The notes: generated by a model not told the origin, from the letters alone. Counted from the first letter of the stretch, positions 1 to 11,828 are shown. The stretch: 40,401 bases of DNA from Cymbomonas tetramitiformis (GCA_001247695.2 LGRX02035421.1:1-40401); one strand, 5' to 3'. Made by a program: numbers and translations.

Positions 1-121
1 CTTCTATTTAGAGAGCAGGTGGCGGGCAAGGCGCGCGGCGTGCAGGGCTCCTGTGACTTGGCTTCTATTTAGAGAGCAGGTGGCGGGCAAGGCGCGCGGC
101 GTGCAGGGCTCCTGTGACTTG
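1..121. repeat. 61-bp tandem duplication at the window edge
   Basis: A 61-bp unit beginning CTTCTATTTAGAGAGCAGG occurs twice back to back, and a third copy starts (CTTCTAATTAG) before diverging. It lies downstream of the last recognised RRP45 exon. Because it sits exactly at the edge, it may be a true tandem repeat or an assembly end effect. Confidence 0.85.
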
Positions 122-430
122 GCTTCTAATTAGCACTGTCAGTGAAGCTGTAGACATGCGCAACATGTCCAAGAATAAAATTTTGGGCCGTCGCGGGGCC
201 CCCTCATGCGGTGGGGGACTCTGTAGACTGTTACGTCGGGAATGCGTGGCAAGCGAGATGGCATTCGCGCAAGCAAGCATTTCCTCGGATCGTCCATGAG
301 AGCTTGCATATCGAGATGTCACCAGGGCATATTTCTCTGACATTGCTGCACAAGCGCTGCACGAAAGCGGCACAAGGCGGCGTGGCATGCAGGTCCAGCG
401 TGGCGGAGGTAGCAGCAAGGGACACCCCAC

Positions 431-3187
431 CTTGACCACCTTCCCCACCTCGCTGGCCCCAACCACCGTTGCTGCACCCTGCTCCTCTGGCGCGGCGCTG
501 CGGCGCTTTATTCTCTTCTCCTGGCGGGCCTGGTCATTGGCTGCGAGATACTCCTTCAGCTGGAGGGCACGGTCCTTCACTTTCGCGGCCGCAATCCGGA
601 TGCAGCGCATCAGCTGCACCGTCTCGCCATCCCCCCACAAGCGCCGCTCAATGCCCGTAACCTCAGAGGCACATCAGCTGCAATCCCTCGCTCCATCTCG
701 CGCTGTTTCTGTCCACGTTTCCGACACGCACGCCGTGGACACTCCCAGCGCACACGTACCTATTCTCAGCACGTACGCAGGCAGGCAAGCACGCGATCTG
801 GCCGGAGCGTCGAGTGCCCTGGGAGCTGGCAACACGCGCTAGATCGGGGCAAGGGGGGGGCACCTGAGCCGGGCTGATGGCGACGCCACCTCCCTTCTGC
901 ACTGTGCACAGCTCCTCGTGGGGATTCAGACACACAGTCATACTGCCAGACATCGCTGCTTCCTCCTGTAAAGCAAGATAGGCCAAACCCAGAGAATTGT
1001 CGTCAGGACTACATCCGCCTGCAACCTTGCCGGGAAATGGCACATGCACTGGAGAGAGGCAGACAGGAAAGTGTACGGTGTGAATCCTTTCTTAGTTCGC
1101 AGGTGCGAGAACTATGAAGGGACTGTGGCGCAAGGGTACCGAAGATTGGTGAAAAGACCGCCTCGAGTCGATGCGGAAAGATGCCAGCTGTGTGATGCAC
1201 CGATGTGCCGTAGGAAACGCGGTGAAAAGGAGCTTCTTTTAGCATCTCACGAAAAAGGGTATCGCCTATAGGCTCACGGAGAACTTCCACAGATTGCGGC
1301 ATTTTCGTTGAAGCAGCGCCCCCACTTAAAATATGCTGCAAATACGTGCCGAGAGGTAGTGAAGCACGGCGGGAGAACGAGCGGGATCACCTTCATTGAC
1401 GGGTCCACCACGACCAGCTCCCCGTCCCCGAAGAATGCCAAAGTGATCGCAAGGGGCAGGTGATGGATATTCAGCGGCACGGGCTCCTTCACCTGGAGAA
1501 CAGGCGAACCACTCGTTGATTGAACCCTTGCACTCATCGACCCGGACCGAAGGTCTGCCAGGAACGCGCTTCGCTCACTGTGAAAGCCACCAACTGGTGG
1601 GACTAGCGAGGGCCCATGAGATCGAAATACTGCACCAACCCTGTCTTGGGTGTGGGCAAATAGCTTTGTAACATATGAGAATCTACCTAGAGGAAGCTGA
1701 ACTTATAACGCACATGCTCGTGAGCTGTTGTGAAGGTACTGGCTTTGGATACATGAACTGCGCTCAAAGTACGATATAATGCTCTCACTACCTGAGGTGG
1801 ATGCACGATGACCTCCTGGCCTGTCTCTCCCCCGATAGATACCTGTTCCAGCAAAGCCATTCTTCGAGGTCAGCGCAAAAACTTCACCTTATTTGAGAAA
1901 CGTGCGAACGAAGCAAAAGGTCTTCGTGGGAAGCCGTGCGTTCTAGCGTCCATTGACTTTCCATCGAAGGTGTGAAGCAGAGTGGTAGAGCAACTTACAT
2001 CGGGTACACGCATAGATACGAGAGCGGCGAGGACTGCCATGCTCGCCGTGTCCAATAGCGCTCCACCGTGATCCAAAATGTGAACAATAACCTTCAGATT
2101 CCAAACCTGTCAGGAGAGACCAGGAAGATCGAATTACAGACTGAAATTAGCGAGAGATGTAAGCTCTCGGACGTTACGCGCCGCAAACTATTTTGACAAG
2201 GGAACGCACGAGCAGCCTGACGCCGCAGACTCAACGGCGCCCAAAGGGTAAACTAAGAATTTGAGGGCGACAAGTGCGTTTTGTACTGATACTGAAGTTG
2301 GCAAGAGGGCAGGCACCTTCCGGCCCGCCAGCACGCACAACGCTTCTGTGTCAATTGCCCCACTTTCGCGGAGGCTACGCTCCAATACCCGGACAACTTC
2401 AACCGCGTCCTGCAGTCTCAACACAAACGTTGGTTTGAAATAGTTCCTACATTTCACAAAGCATTGATCCCGAACTGCAGAAAAGAAAATTGAGAGAGGC
2501 TTTACCTCACTAGGTCTTCCAGTCTCAAAAGCCGGAGAGGCCATCGGGCTGAACTCGACCGCAAAGTTGATGGTTCCCTCGTTGGGTCGATCGCCATAAG
2601 GCTCCGACTGTATTCGCACTCAACAATCGGTGATTGTTGCTTTCAGAGACAAAGTGTTGGTGGCTTGACAAGATTTTGAGAACTTGCGCCGGGTCTAGTC
2701 ATTGTATGTCCGATCAACGCACAATATGTTTGGGTATTTCTCTAATTGCAGTTGTGACGAGGCTACTGTGTCCAAAATGGAAAGGAGACATGACTTACCA
2801 AATCCGCTGTTACAACAACTGCAACGCGAGTTTGTCCGAGTTGAACCTCTACTGCTCCGTCATCTGGACCAAACTGCAACAGGCACAGGAAGAACCCAGC
2901 TTTACGTTTAGGGCAAGGGCGTGCAGTGGAACCAAGAGGGCAATGCGTGCTTGCATACCTTCACGTTTAGCTTCCGCACGTCGAAAGGTCTTCTGCCATC
3001 CACCCGCTGCTCCGATTCGAGTGCCTGCCAAGCGAAAAAGAGTTCTTGAACAGGGAACCGCAACACGATAAAAATCGACCAAGGGGATTCCTTGAAGACA
3101 CACAATAATGCCTTTCAAGCTGCGCAATTTGCATACCTTAATAATGAACTCTTTCTCATTGCTAGATATCAAAAACTCATCCTTCAT
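431..3187 (-). CDS. RRP45: Exosome complex component RRP45 (EXOSC9-like), ten exons, 3' end unresolved
   Basis: RRP45 is an RNase PH-like subunit of the hexameric ring of the nuclear and cytoplasmic RNA exosome; it is structural rather than catalytic. Reading the minus strand, exons are 3187-3137, 3024-2959, 2873-2799, 2607-2506, 2409-2317, 2106-1999, 1842-1792, 1492-1391, 965-864 and 613-431. All are flanked by GT..AG and all have lengths divisible by three, giving 311 residues. Family landmarks appear in order: the N-terminal NEKEFI segment, RVDGRRPFD, VEVQLGQTRV, EFSPMASPAFETGRPSE, IDTEALCVLAG, ILDHGGALLDTASMA, VPLNIHHLPLAI and the LCTVQKGGG segment. The last exon is the helical C-terminal extension (LKEYLAANDQARQEKRIKRR). 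The ATG at 3187 matches the family N-terminus. The gene either splices again after 431 or reads through towards position 65. Nothing broken is seen. Confidence 0.93.
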
Positions 3188-3315
3188 CTCGACTCTCCGC
3201 TCGTGGTGTCACCTCGCCTCTCAACCTTGTTCTTGAACAACAATTCAGCACTCCATTCCACTCGAGACTCAGATGATCAGACTGATTTCTTAGTCGAGTG
3301 ATTTGCGAATAATTT

Positions 3316-3437
3316 TGCCATGCCATGCCATGACAGCGACATGCCATGACATATACCATGTCATATGCCTTGCCATATGCCATGCCATACTGGATCAGGA
3401 TGCCATGCCATGCCATGCCATGCCATGCCAAGCCAAG
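3316..3437. repeat. ATGCC/ATGACAT pentanucleotide-type simple repeat
   Basis: The stretch is dominated by runs of the pentamer ATGCC, pure near its end, mixed with ATGACAT and CATATG variants. It lies just upstream of the RRP45 start codon (minus strand), so it could sit in that gene's promoter or 5' leader. The small frames it opens on both strands are repeat translations, not genes. Confidence 0.85.
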
Positions 3438-3487
3438 CCAGTCCGAGCGTCAGCGTCACTCCCTCACAGCCGAGCGACACTCGACTG

Positions 3488-5115
3488 AAAACTCCGTGAG
3501 AAAATAATCTAATACCAGGCGCAGGGGGAGTATAGTCGATACGTTGGTACGTATCTCCTATTCCCCCTGTGTCACAAATCGAAATGGAATACGAATAGCC
3601 TTTACAAATCAGTCAGTCGAGTGTTTTTTTAGGGTTTTCAGGCGACTACAGTTTTCGAGAGAGAATTTACGAGAGACAATTTGAGATACTTCGGGCAACT
3701 CGCGGTTCAAGGTGGACTTCATGTGTGACAAACGAAAAGTCCTTCCTCATCTCGAAGAACGACTGCATCGTGCGACCATTCTCTTGTGAGCGTGCTAGTG
3801 TCGTACTCATGCGAAAGCCAACGTTCATATTGGAAGCGTATCCTTCTTAAAGTAGACAGATTCCTTCATGTCTTCGTGCGCGACAATAATTTTGAAAATA
3901 CGAAATGTCCAACCTGGCCTTGTTCGCTCTTCTTTATTTGGGTTTACTCCCTTCAAAAACATCATCAAGCCACTTATCGCAGACCTTTGAAGACTTTACG
4001 TACGGTTCTGCGCTTGTATTTCACTTATGCTTGCAGGAAAATGATAAACTTGGAAAATATGCCATTGCCAAGTTGCGTCTTTGTTAATCTGTAAGGCCGG
4101 GAGCCACACCGAGTTTTGTGAGGAGCCAGTCCCCGTTCGTACACCTTCTATTGCACAATTTTATTCACACTAGCTGTCTTTCCAACTTTGTAGATAAACG
4201 TGTAGATACGTTTACAATCTCTAATTCTACGTAGATAAACGTGTCGTTCATTCTCAGAATGCTAAGTCTGCAGCAAAGGTAGTCATCTTGCTGAAATATG
4301 TGTCACCTTGCGCACTTGACGTTGGCCTCTCAGCCGCTCAGAACTCAACTGTGCAATATCATGTCTGCTCTCTAGTAAACTGTCCAGACGAGCTGCGTGC
4401 CGATGCATGGGATATGTATTGTGGCAGGCTCCCTAGCGGAAAACCCTGCACTGCAGAGAACTCCCATGACCCTGACAGAGGGCATGACCTGTTCAGAGCT
4501 TCCTTCGTCGACTTCGTGGTATGCCATGAATTACCATCATTTTGAAGCCGGCACGCCACAAATTTCAATGCATATCTCGCTTAGCCTGTTCCGTTCTTCA
4601 GCCTCCCTATTACTGTTGCCCCTTCCACACAGAAACGCCGTCTTTGTGCTGACAAGAACTTTGCGCTGATCCACGCTGACGTCCCCTTGGCGCTGCCTCG
4701 CTCGCCCTGTTGCATCAGTTGGACACGCTGGTCACCAGTATATGTTCTCCCCCTGCCAACAGGTACCTGCAGCAGGATACAACTCGTCTCTTACTTTCAA
4801 GGTTTCGCCCGGGCCTTGCGAAAGCATGTTTTCCTCGGGCCCTCTCTGTCGACTAGAAAACCCTCCCTTATCCGTGTTCGGATCACGCTGAGCTGTAGCT
4901 TTCACTTCAGGACGCTGTGACAAGGTTGAGGGTTAGGGTAACAACACACTGGGGCGAGGACTCAGGGCTACGGCATCATTACAGTCCTACAACTTCTGCC
5001 TTCCCACTTATCGATGCGCGCGCCCTCCCCCATGACTTAAGCTGTGTATTCTCACCCCGAACTTCACTTGACCGAAATCGACCTCTGCCAGATTTCTTGA
5101 GAATAAAAACTGAAA
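3488..5115. other. Region without a recognised gene between RRP45 and the HxH-domain gene
   Basis: This is the divergent interval between RRP45 and the next gene. It holds AT-rich unique DNA and two copies of GTAGATAAACGTGT at about 4190 and 4232. A plus-strand frame at 4288-4545 is rich in cysteine (CSLVNCPDEL, MYCGRLPSGKPC) and could be an upstream secreted-protein exon of the following gene. I see no homology that proves it, so it is not called. Confidence 0.4.
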
Positions 5116-8100
5116 ATGTGGCTTGAAGGGAAACTCGTGCAGCTGGAGTTCCTCGACACGGCATCCGAGACGTGGATAACAGTGAAGTGGAGTGACACGG
5201 TGCTGGTGCACGGCCGGAAGCTGCACGTTGTAATCGTCGGAGAGGACCTTGACGTGTTCATCCATGTGCATCCGGACGACTTCCAGCCTGTCGGAGATGA
5301 TGCTACCGCATTCACCGTGAGCAGCACATTTCCAAGGTATTCCCTGCGGTGTGCTGGCCCTCTCTCCTGTCACAAGGGGAGGAGTGGTGACGCAGCAACG
5401 AGTGATGACGCAGCTCTCTGACCTATGGAGGGCGGAACAACTCGACGGAGTGCTCGGCGGCGGCGGTCAAGAGGGCCGGGGGCTAAGTCTTAAGCCGGGG
5501 TTGCGTACGGGGGTTTTCCAGGGGCGGTCAGTACGTAGTCGCCCTGCAATATGCGCTCATCGCAGAGGTCCAAGAGCTCTGCATCGCTGAGGCGGCTGGC
5601 CACTTTCACTCGTACCTTAACTGCCCCAACCCTTGGCCCTGCGCGTTCCCGCTGGTGTCCAACCTCCTGCACCTCGCGGTCACGAGCTCGGCGCAAGACG
5701 CCATGACACCCTTTGTCGAGGTGCAGTCTCCCCACCATAATTTTAGGTTTCACGATTTCAGGGCTTGCTGAGGTGCAGTCTCCCCACGGCAATGTTAGGT
5801 TTCGCTATTTTAGGGCTCGCCGAGCACGATGTAAGTGTGGAAAGACTGGTCCATGGAGCCCCACTGAGAGTTTCTGCTGAGACGGAGGGCTACAGAGTGC
5901 CCGCAGATGCATTCAAAAGGTCTTGAAAAACCAGTTGCGCTGGCTTTTCCAGGATCTGCAAGTTAGCAAGACTGTTGCGCCATTGTTAATGACAGGTGTC
6001 GCCTGCCACAACTCAGCGTCTCCCCTACGTCCCTCCCAGCCGCTCGCTTGGCCTACAGTGAGTGGACCCTTGGTGACGTTCACACGAGGTCGACAAATGA
6101 CTGACGAACCAAAACGAAAAGCTTGTATGTTCCTGGTTACTTATGACAAAAACTTGCTCAGAATCCGCAAACTGATACTTGGAGAATAGTTCATGGCGCC
6201 TTTCTGACACAGAAACTCACATTTACAAGTCATCAAAAAAACAGAAGTGCCGACCTTCAGGAAATCCCTTGCATTCACAATTCGTTTTCATGCATGTTAT
6301 CTTATTTTGGAGCCAGGGAGCCAAGGTTGGAACCTATTGCACACGTCCTTATGCTTCAGAACCCGATTTCATGACGTGGCGTTCAACAATGCGGGACTCA
6401 AAAACGTGCGCCGTGCAGACTCCAGTCATTGTGGTTGAGTTGCAGCATTGATTGCAGCCTCCTCCTGGCAGTTGAGCCACTCTTTGTGATGATGTGACCC
6501 ATTCGACTGCCTGTGCTCGTGGGTAACGTTGTGACCCATGTGTCCTCCTATCATCGTCAAGAGGGATCCAGGATATAAACATGCGCTGCAACACAAATAA
6601 CTGCTGAAGGCGCATTTAAACAGCCATCCATATCTCGACCGGCATCACGATCCCTCTTCCTCCTTCGTACAGTATAGTCGTGAGGCTGCAACATCACGGC
6701 TGCACCAGGAGCCAGCTGCGCGGCCGATGGCTCACCGGCTGCGCGGCCGATGGCTCACCATCGATCGCCAATGTCGTCTTACCGTACCATTTGTATGCTC
6801 CAGGAACCGACCAGTACATCCACCCAATCAAATGCGCCGAGAACGAGGCTGCCTGCGACGCCTCCCCCAGCACCTGCTACACGGTGCCTTCTCCACCCGC
6901 CTCGCCATACCACTACCATCCAGTGCCCTCCCTCCCGAGATCTCCTGGTCGAGCCCGCCGTGTTCCCCCATCCCACACGCCTGCTTCAGCCAGTGGCTAT
7001 CATGGAGATGGCAGCGAGAGGATGCGGCGCCATGGAGCTGCGTGGGCTGGCAGGAGGTGGCAAGTGCCTTCCCTAGGATCAGCAGATGGCCTCGAGGCTC
7101 ACCGCATGGGGAAGGGGGAGGGCCCGCGCGTGCCTGGAGGTGGGCGCAGCCTGCGTGGAGGGGAGCAGCATGGAGAATCCAGTAGAGAGGGGTTTCGAAC
7201 GAGTTTGGAGGGGTTGTTGGAGGGCGATAGAGGGTGGGCGATTCGGATGGCGTTTTGGAGGGCGGTTTGAGGGCCAGGTGACACTGGCAGCCAATTCGAT
7301 CGCCAGCATGATCACCGGCCAGACCACCGAGCAGACTTCCGGCACAGTGCCTTTGAACACATGTCTATACATACATGTGGAGGTGTGTGCCCCGCACCCT
7401 CTGGTCACCATTGCACTTTGCTGGTGACAGCAGAGATCCGAGGCTTGTCTAGCCTGCTCCTGCCCACAGCAAGGGGGGTCGTTGCAGCACTGTTGCTGCA
7501 GGGTGCAGCTGATGTTGCACCCGGTATTTGAGGCCGGATTCAACGGAATCGGTGGCGTCCACTGGTGGTATTGATTGGTGCAAAACCGGATGGGGCGCGG
7601 CATCGAGCTTTCCGGTCAAAGGTGGACCCTGCGCACGACGCGCACTGGACCTGGCAGGCGCGCGCTGGACCTGGCAGGCGCGCGCTGGACCTGGCGGGCA
7701 CGCGCCGGACCTGGCGGGCGCGCGCCGGACCTAGGGCCAGCGCCCCGGTTCCTGCGGCGCCAACGCCCGGACCTAGCAGGCGCACGCTGGACCTGCGGCA
7801 CGCGCCCGGACCTGGCGGGGCGCGCCCGGACCACCAGGAGAAGCGCAGCGCCCGGACCTGGCGAGCGCCCGCGCCGGTTGCGCCCTGGCAGCGCGCTGGA
7901 CCTGGCGGGCGCGCGCTGGACCTGGCAGGCGCGCACTCATCGGGGAGCTCGAGGAAGCCGGAACCATCGATGGGGTGACGAATGACTGACGGAGAGGCCA
8001 GGGCGTCGACCGGTCAGGAATCGAGGTGAGTTCAGAGATCAGAGGGAGTACGTGCAGCTTGCATTTGGCGTGTCTCTCAGGGCGGAGTGTGAGAGCGGGC

Positions 8101-9876
8101 ATGGGGAGACTGTAGAAGTGCTGGCTGCTGCAGAAAGGGCTGTGGGCAGCAAGCGCCTTCCGTCCTTCCCCCTGCGAAGACTGACCCCAACAGCACGCCA
8201 TGGTGGGTGTGCCGGGCTCACATGCAGTTCACAGACTCGTCCGGGTCGGGCGCCACGTTGACGCCTTACCTTGACGCCGAGGCGCATCTGGTCTTCGTGC
8301 ACCAGGTGGTCCCGCCTCCTCCTCTGCCCCCCTCCCTGAGCAGCAGAAACTGCCTTGCCCCGTTGCAGGGGATGCAACATAGGGGTCTCGAGGAGGATAT
8401 CGCACGGGTTCCCCGCAATGGTATCACTGGGGAGTGCCAGAAAGGATATCCCAGGGCGGGCTCGTCATAGGGGATATCCCAGGGCGGGCTCGTCATAGGG
8501 GATATCCCAGGGCGGGCTCGTCATAGGGGATATCCCAGGGCGGGCTCGTCATAGGGGATATCCCAGGGCTGGCTCGTCATAGGGGATATCCCAGGGCGGG
8601 CTCGTCATAGGGGATATCCCAGGGCGGGCTCGTCATAGGGGATATCCCAGGGCGGGCTCGTCATAGGGGATATCCCAGGGCGGGCTCGTCATAGGGGATA
8701 TCCCAGGGCTGGCTCGTCATAGGGGATATCCCAGGGCGGGCTCGTCATAGGGGATATCCCAGGGCGGGCTCGTCATAGGGGATATCCCAGGGCGGGCTCG
8801 TCATAGGGGATATCATAGGGGAGCGCTGCAGGAAAAGTTGTGGGTGGGACCTCACGGGGGATCTTGCCAGAAGGGGGCGGAGGGGTTGCTCACAGCGATA
8901 CCACAGGGGAGCTCATGGGAGATGCATGAAAAGACACTTAGCCCATTCGGCAATGCGACGCCTCAGTTGTCTTGGCTAGTGCACTTAATGGTTTCCTCTC
9001 CATCGAAAGTGACCTCGTATGCGGAGGCCTGTATAGCGCGCATTCCGCGATTTCTGCTCTGCGCACTAACCCAGGCCATGGCTATGATACCCGAGATGCT
9101 GCTCACCCGCAATGGCTCCAGGGCAGGGAAGGGGTGCATGGCCCTGCTGGGAGAAGGGTCGTGGCCCACGCGGGACGGGGAGTCATGGGCCGGGGGGGAG
9201 GGGGGGGGCTATGCAAGCAGGATCTGCAAACGGTGCAGCACCTGCACGCGCTCGCCGCGGACGCTGTGACCTCCAAGCTCGGGAACATCTACGACACCCT
9301 GGATCTCCTTGGCTGTGTCTTATGGCACGACCCGCAGAGGGCGGTTCCGGAAGAATTTGGTCCGGCCGTTGCAGCTATCGGAACCTTCACCAAGGCTGGT
9401 GCGAGCCAATTTCTGCTCACGCCCGTTCTTCCCCACGGCAGCCCTCTCTGTCTCACGGCAGCCCTCTCTGCCCCACGGCAGCCCTCTCTCTTCCCCGAGC
9501 CTTCTGACTTTCCCTCTCACCTTTGCACACCATGCAGACAAAGCTTGCACGTGCGTAGGCTCAGCAGTGATGATGCCTCATCCCGCGCAGTCGCCTCTCA
9601 CGGGATACAGAGGCTGGTGGCTTCTATCAGTCCCGCTGCCACATTCACACCCTCAGGGGTGAGCCGCACAGCGAGAGGGATGCCGGCGCGCACTCCGGCA
9701 ATAGTGGGTCACGCCACATGTGCTTCACCGCGCCTAGGGCTCAGCGGAAGGTGGCATCCAGCAAGTTCTGCGCTGCGCGGCGATGCTGCTAAGACTGTCT
9801 TACCTTGACTTAGCAGTTCGTTGTGGACATCGTGTCAGTGTATCTTCCGATGCCACGGAGCGCTCCAGCAGATTAG
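5116..9876 (+). CDS. Two-domain protein with HVHP/HLHA histidine motifs (YtkA/FixH-like beta-sandwich, putative metal handling)
   Basis: Supported exons are 5116-5336, one starting at 5522, 8228-8305, 9221-9398, and a terminal one from about 9815 to the TAG at 9874-9876. The 5336/5522 join (phase 2) and the 8305/9221 join (phase 0) keep frame exactly. Domain 1 reads LHVVIVGEDL..FIHVHP, then a strand ending STFPRGGQYVVALQY. Domain 2 repeats the plan: PYLDAEAHLVFVHQ joined to DLQTVQHLHA, then EEFGPAVAAIGTFTKAG and a last strand QFVVDIVSV. This HL-V-DL-x-HxHP pattern is what I know from bacterial and algal proteins annotated as YtkA-like or heavy-metal-associated; copper or other metal binding by the histidines is inference. 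ATG 5116 was chosen because an in-frame TAA lies just upstream, but a 5' exon is possible. Exons between about 5590 and 8228, and one after 9398, are not resolved. Confidence 0.6.
5717..5815. repeat. Imperfect tandem duplication of about 53 bp
   Basis: Two adjacent copies start with GAGGTGCAGTCTCCCCAC, at about 5717 and 5770, and continue through similar TTTTAGGTTTC and AGGGCT sequence. They probably lie in an intron of the surrounding gene. Confidence 0.75.
6715..6760. repeat. 23-bp direct duplication
   Basis: GCTGCGCGGCCGATGGCTCA begins at 6715 and again at 6738, giving two perfect copies of a 23-bp unit. Probably intronic. Confidence 0.85.
7645..7935. repeat. GC-rich 20-bp minisatellite in an intron
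   Basis: The unit CTGGACCTGGCAGGCGCGCG starts at 7645, 7665, 7685, 7705 and 7725 with few changes. It then degenerates with indels and becomes clean again around 7900-7935. Because the unit has no stop codons, long frames open on both strands here; these are repeat translations. It lies between recognised exons of the HxH-domain gene, so it is read as intronic. Confidence 0.9.
8445..8822. repeat. 28-bp minisatellite, 13 units plus a partial
   Basis: The unit starts GATATCCCAGGGCGGGCTCG and repeats exactly every 28 bp from 8445 to 8808; a truncated unit follows at 8809. Units at 8557 and 8697 share the same substitution (GGGCTGG), five units apart. The array lies inside the intron between exons 8228-8305 and 9221-9398 of the HxH-domain gene. 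Confidence 0.97.
9434..9493. repeat. 20-bp tandem repeat, three copies
   Basis: CACGGCAGCCCTCTCTGTCT and two close variants follow each other at 20-bp spacing. The array lies just downstream of the exon ending at 9398. Confidence 0.9.
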
Positions 9877-10303
9877 TCACAAGAAGGCGCGTTCACCCTC
9901 GTGGGGGATCGAGCCCGGCATAGAGCAACTAAAGCATTCTATTCTTCATGGAGGAGTATATCCAGAATCTAGAACGGCGCCGCAGTGTCTCTGAGCCGGG
10001 CCACTCCTATGCACGGTGGCAGGCACATACAAGCTTTTTGTCACCACAACCACGGGCAACACTTGGGTGAGCGCCTCCGACTGTGCGAGCCACCCTGCGC
10101 TTGCTTAGTGCGTGCTCTGGAGGGCCCACAGCTGTCCCAATCTGCACCCCTACGAGGGAAGGAGCCTGCGCTTGCTGCGAGGATCCCTCGGGATCGATAA
10201 ATCACGAAGATTTACATTGAGGGTACGTTTGCAGGGGGAGCTCTCTGCGTTCTCGACGATGTTTCGTAGCGAGTCGTCAGACGGGTGGATGAAACGCAGG
10301 TGA

Positions 10304-11413
10304 TTGAAGAGTGGTTTGGCGGCTGTCGGTGATTGGCAGATGCTGCACCCGTCTTTTCAAGTATCTGCAAATGCTTCACCGCCCTCACCTCCCCCACCCG
10401 CACCTTCCCCACCTATGTCTTCTCCACCCCCACCATCCCCATTGCCAGATGCTGCCTCCTCCTTTCCCTCATCTCCCCCTCCTCTCCCTTCCTCTCACCA
10501 TCACCTCCTCCACCTTCCTCCTCCAATTCTTGCCCCCCACCCTTCCCCATTCCGCTTCATCCTCCCCCGCCACACCTCCCTCCACCTCTTCACCACCACC
10601 CCTCCCGCCAACACCTCCTCCACCTTCCCCACCTCCTGCCCTCCCCTGGGCTCACCTCCTCCACCTCCCCTCTGCCGCCCCTCCCCTCCACCACTCCTCC
10701 CCCATGTCCCACCACCACCCTCCCCTCAACCACCTTCTCCATGTCCTCCTCCGCCACCCTCCTCCAGCACCTTCTCCATGTCCTCCACCTCGCCCACCCT
10801 CCCTCAACCACTTTCTCCATGTCCTCCACCACCCCTCCCTCCACCACCCTCTCCATGTCTTTCTCCACCACCCTCCTCTCAACCTCCTTCTCCATGTCCT
10901 GTACCACCACCCTTCCCTACTCCACCTTTTTCGAATGCACCTTCCCCAACTCCCCTCTATCCTCTTCCAGCTCTTCCAGCTCTACCACCTCTCCCTTCTC
11001 CCTCCCCACCACTATCCCCTCATCCCCCACCTTCTAATTCACTGCCACCATTGCGCTGGCCTCCTCCACCCTCACCCGTACCCTCCACCTCACCGTCGCT
11101 CCCTCCACCTTCTCCATCTCCTTCACCTCCTCTCTTCCCTACCTGCCGCCTCCTCTTGCGTCTTCTTCGGTTTCTTCGCCTCCTGCAGCGTCCATTTCAC
11201 TTCACCCGCCCCTCATCCTCCCCACCCCCTCATCTACCTCCTCCCCCAACGCCGCCTCCAAACTCACTCTCTCTTCCTCCGCCTTGCTCACCGCCTTTTG
11301 TCACTAGCCCGCCTCCAGCGACATCCCCACTCACAGGAGGAGCACCAATCAGCTCCCTACAAGGGAGCCTCACACTTCGGGGTGCGTGGCCCATGCGGGG
11401 AGCTGGCAGGTGA
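10304..11413 (+). other. CT-rich, proline-codon-rich low-complexity tract, coding status uncertain
   Basis: A strongly pyrimidine-rich plus strand opens long frames in all three forward phases (10304-11413, 10311-11513 and 10333-11037). The first would give a Pro/Ser-rich chain (PPSPPPPAPSPP) like the hydroxyproline-rich spacers of algal cell-wall proteins. The other phases give Leu/His-rich or Ser/Thr-rich chains. Having all frames open follows from the composition and does not show coding. No splice-linked conserved domain was found on either side. Confidence 0.5.
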
Positions 11414-11535
11414 TGTAAACCGGAATCCAGTGATACCTGGGAGGGCATCGACAACGTGCCTGCTCGCGTATTTCAAGCCCCCTGGTGATGCGTCGTGCTG
11501 TATGGCTCCCTAACTGAACATATCTTGCAGTCATT

Positions 11536-11828
11536 AGTAACACCCACCAGATCACAGGCCCTAGTAACACCCACCAGGTCGCGGTTACGAGTAACACCCA
11601 ACGGATTGCAGGCACGAGTGACCTTTGCCAGATCGCTGTCACTAGCGTCACCCGTCAGATCGCAGTTACTAGCGTCACCCGCCAGATCACAGTCACTAGC
11701 GTCACCCGCCAGATCACAGTCACTAATGTCACCCGGCAGATCGCAGCCACCAGCGTCACCCGGCGGATCGCAACCACCAGCGTCACCCGGCAGATCGCAG
11801 CCACGAGCGTCACCCGGCAGATCTGAGT
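11536..11828. repeat. 27-bp tandem repeat, eleven copies, open on both strands
   Basis: Units begin at 11536 and recur every 27 bp to 11806; a typical start is AGCGTCACCCGCCAGATCAC. Because 27 is a multiple of three, each strand encodes a nine-residue repeat: SPARSQSLA-like on plus (frame 11495-11998) and RVTLVAAIC-like on minus (11655-11975). Early units diverge more (AGTAACACCC) than later ones. No flanking domain shows whether it is translated. Confidence 0.95.

Noticed and set aside
7565..7985. Several overlapping long frames on both strands
   Set aside because: They translate the 20-bp GC-rich minisatellite in every phase. No flanking conserved sequence.
8445..8822. CRISPR-like array of regular repeats
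   Set aside because: Units are contiguous with no unique spacers, in a eukaryotic intron; it is a minisatellite.
9267..9398. Minus-strand frames over the exon at 9221-9398
   Set aside because: The plus strand carries the conserved second domain with exact splice joins; the minus frames are shadows.
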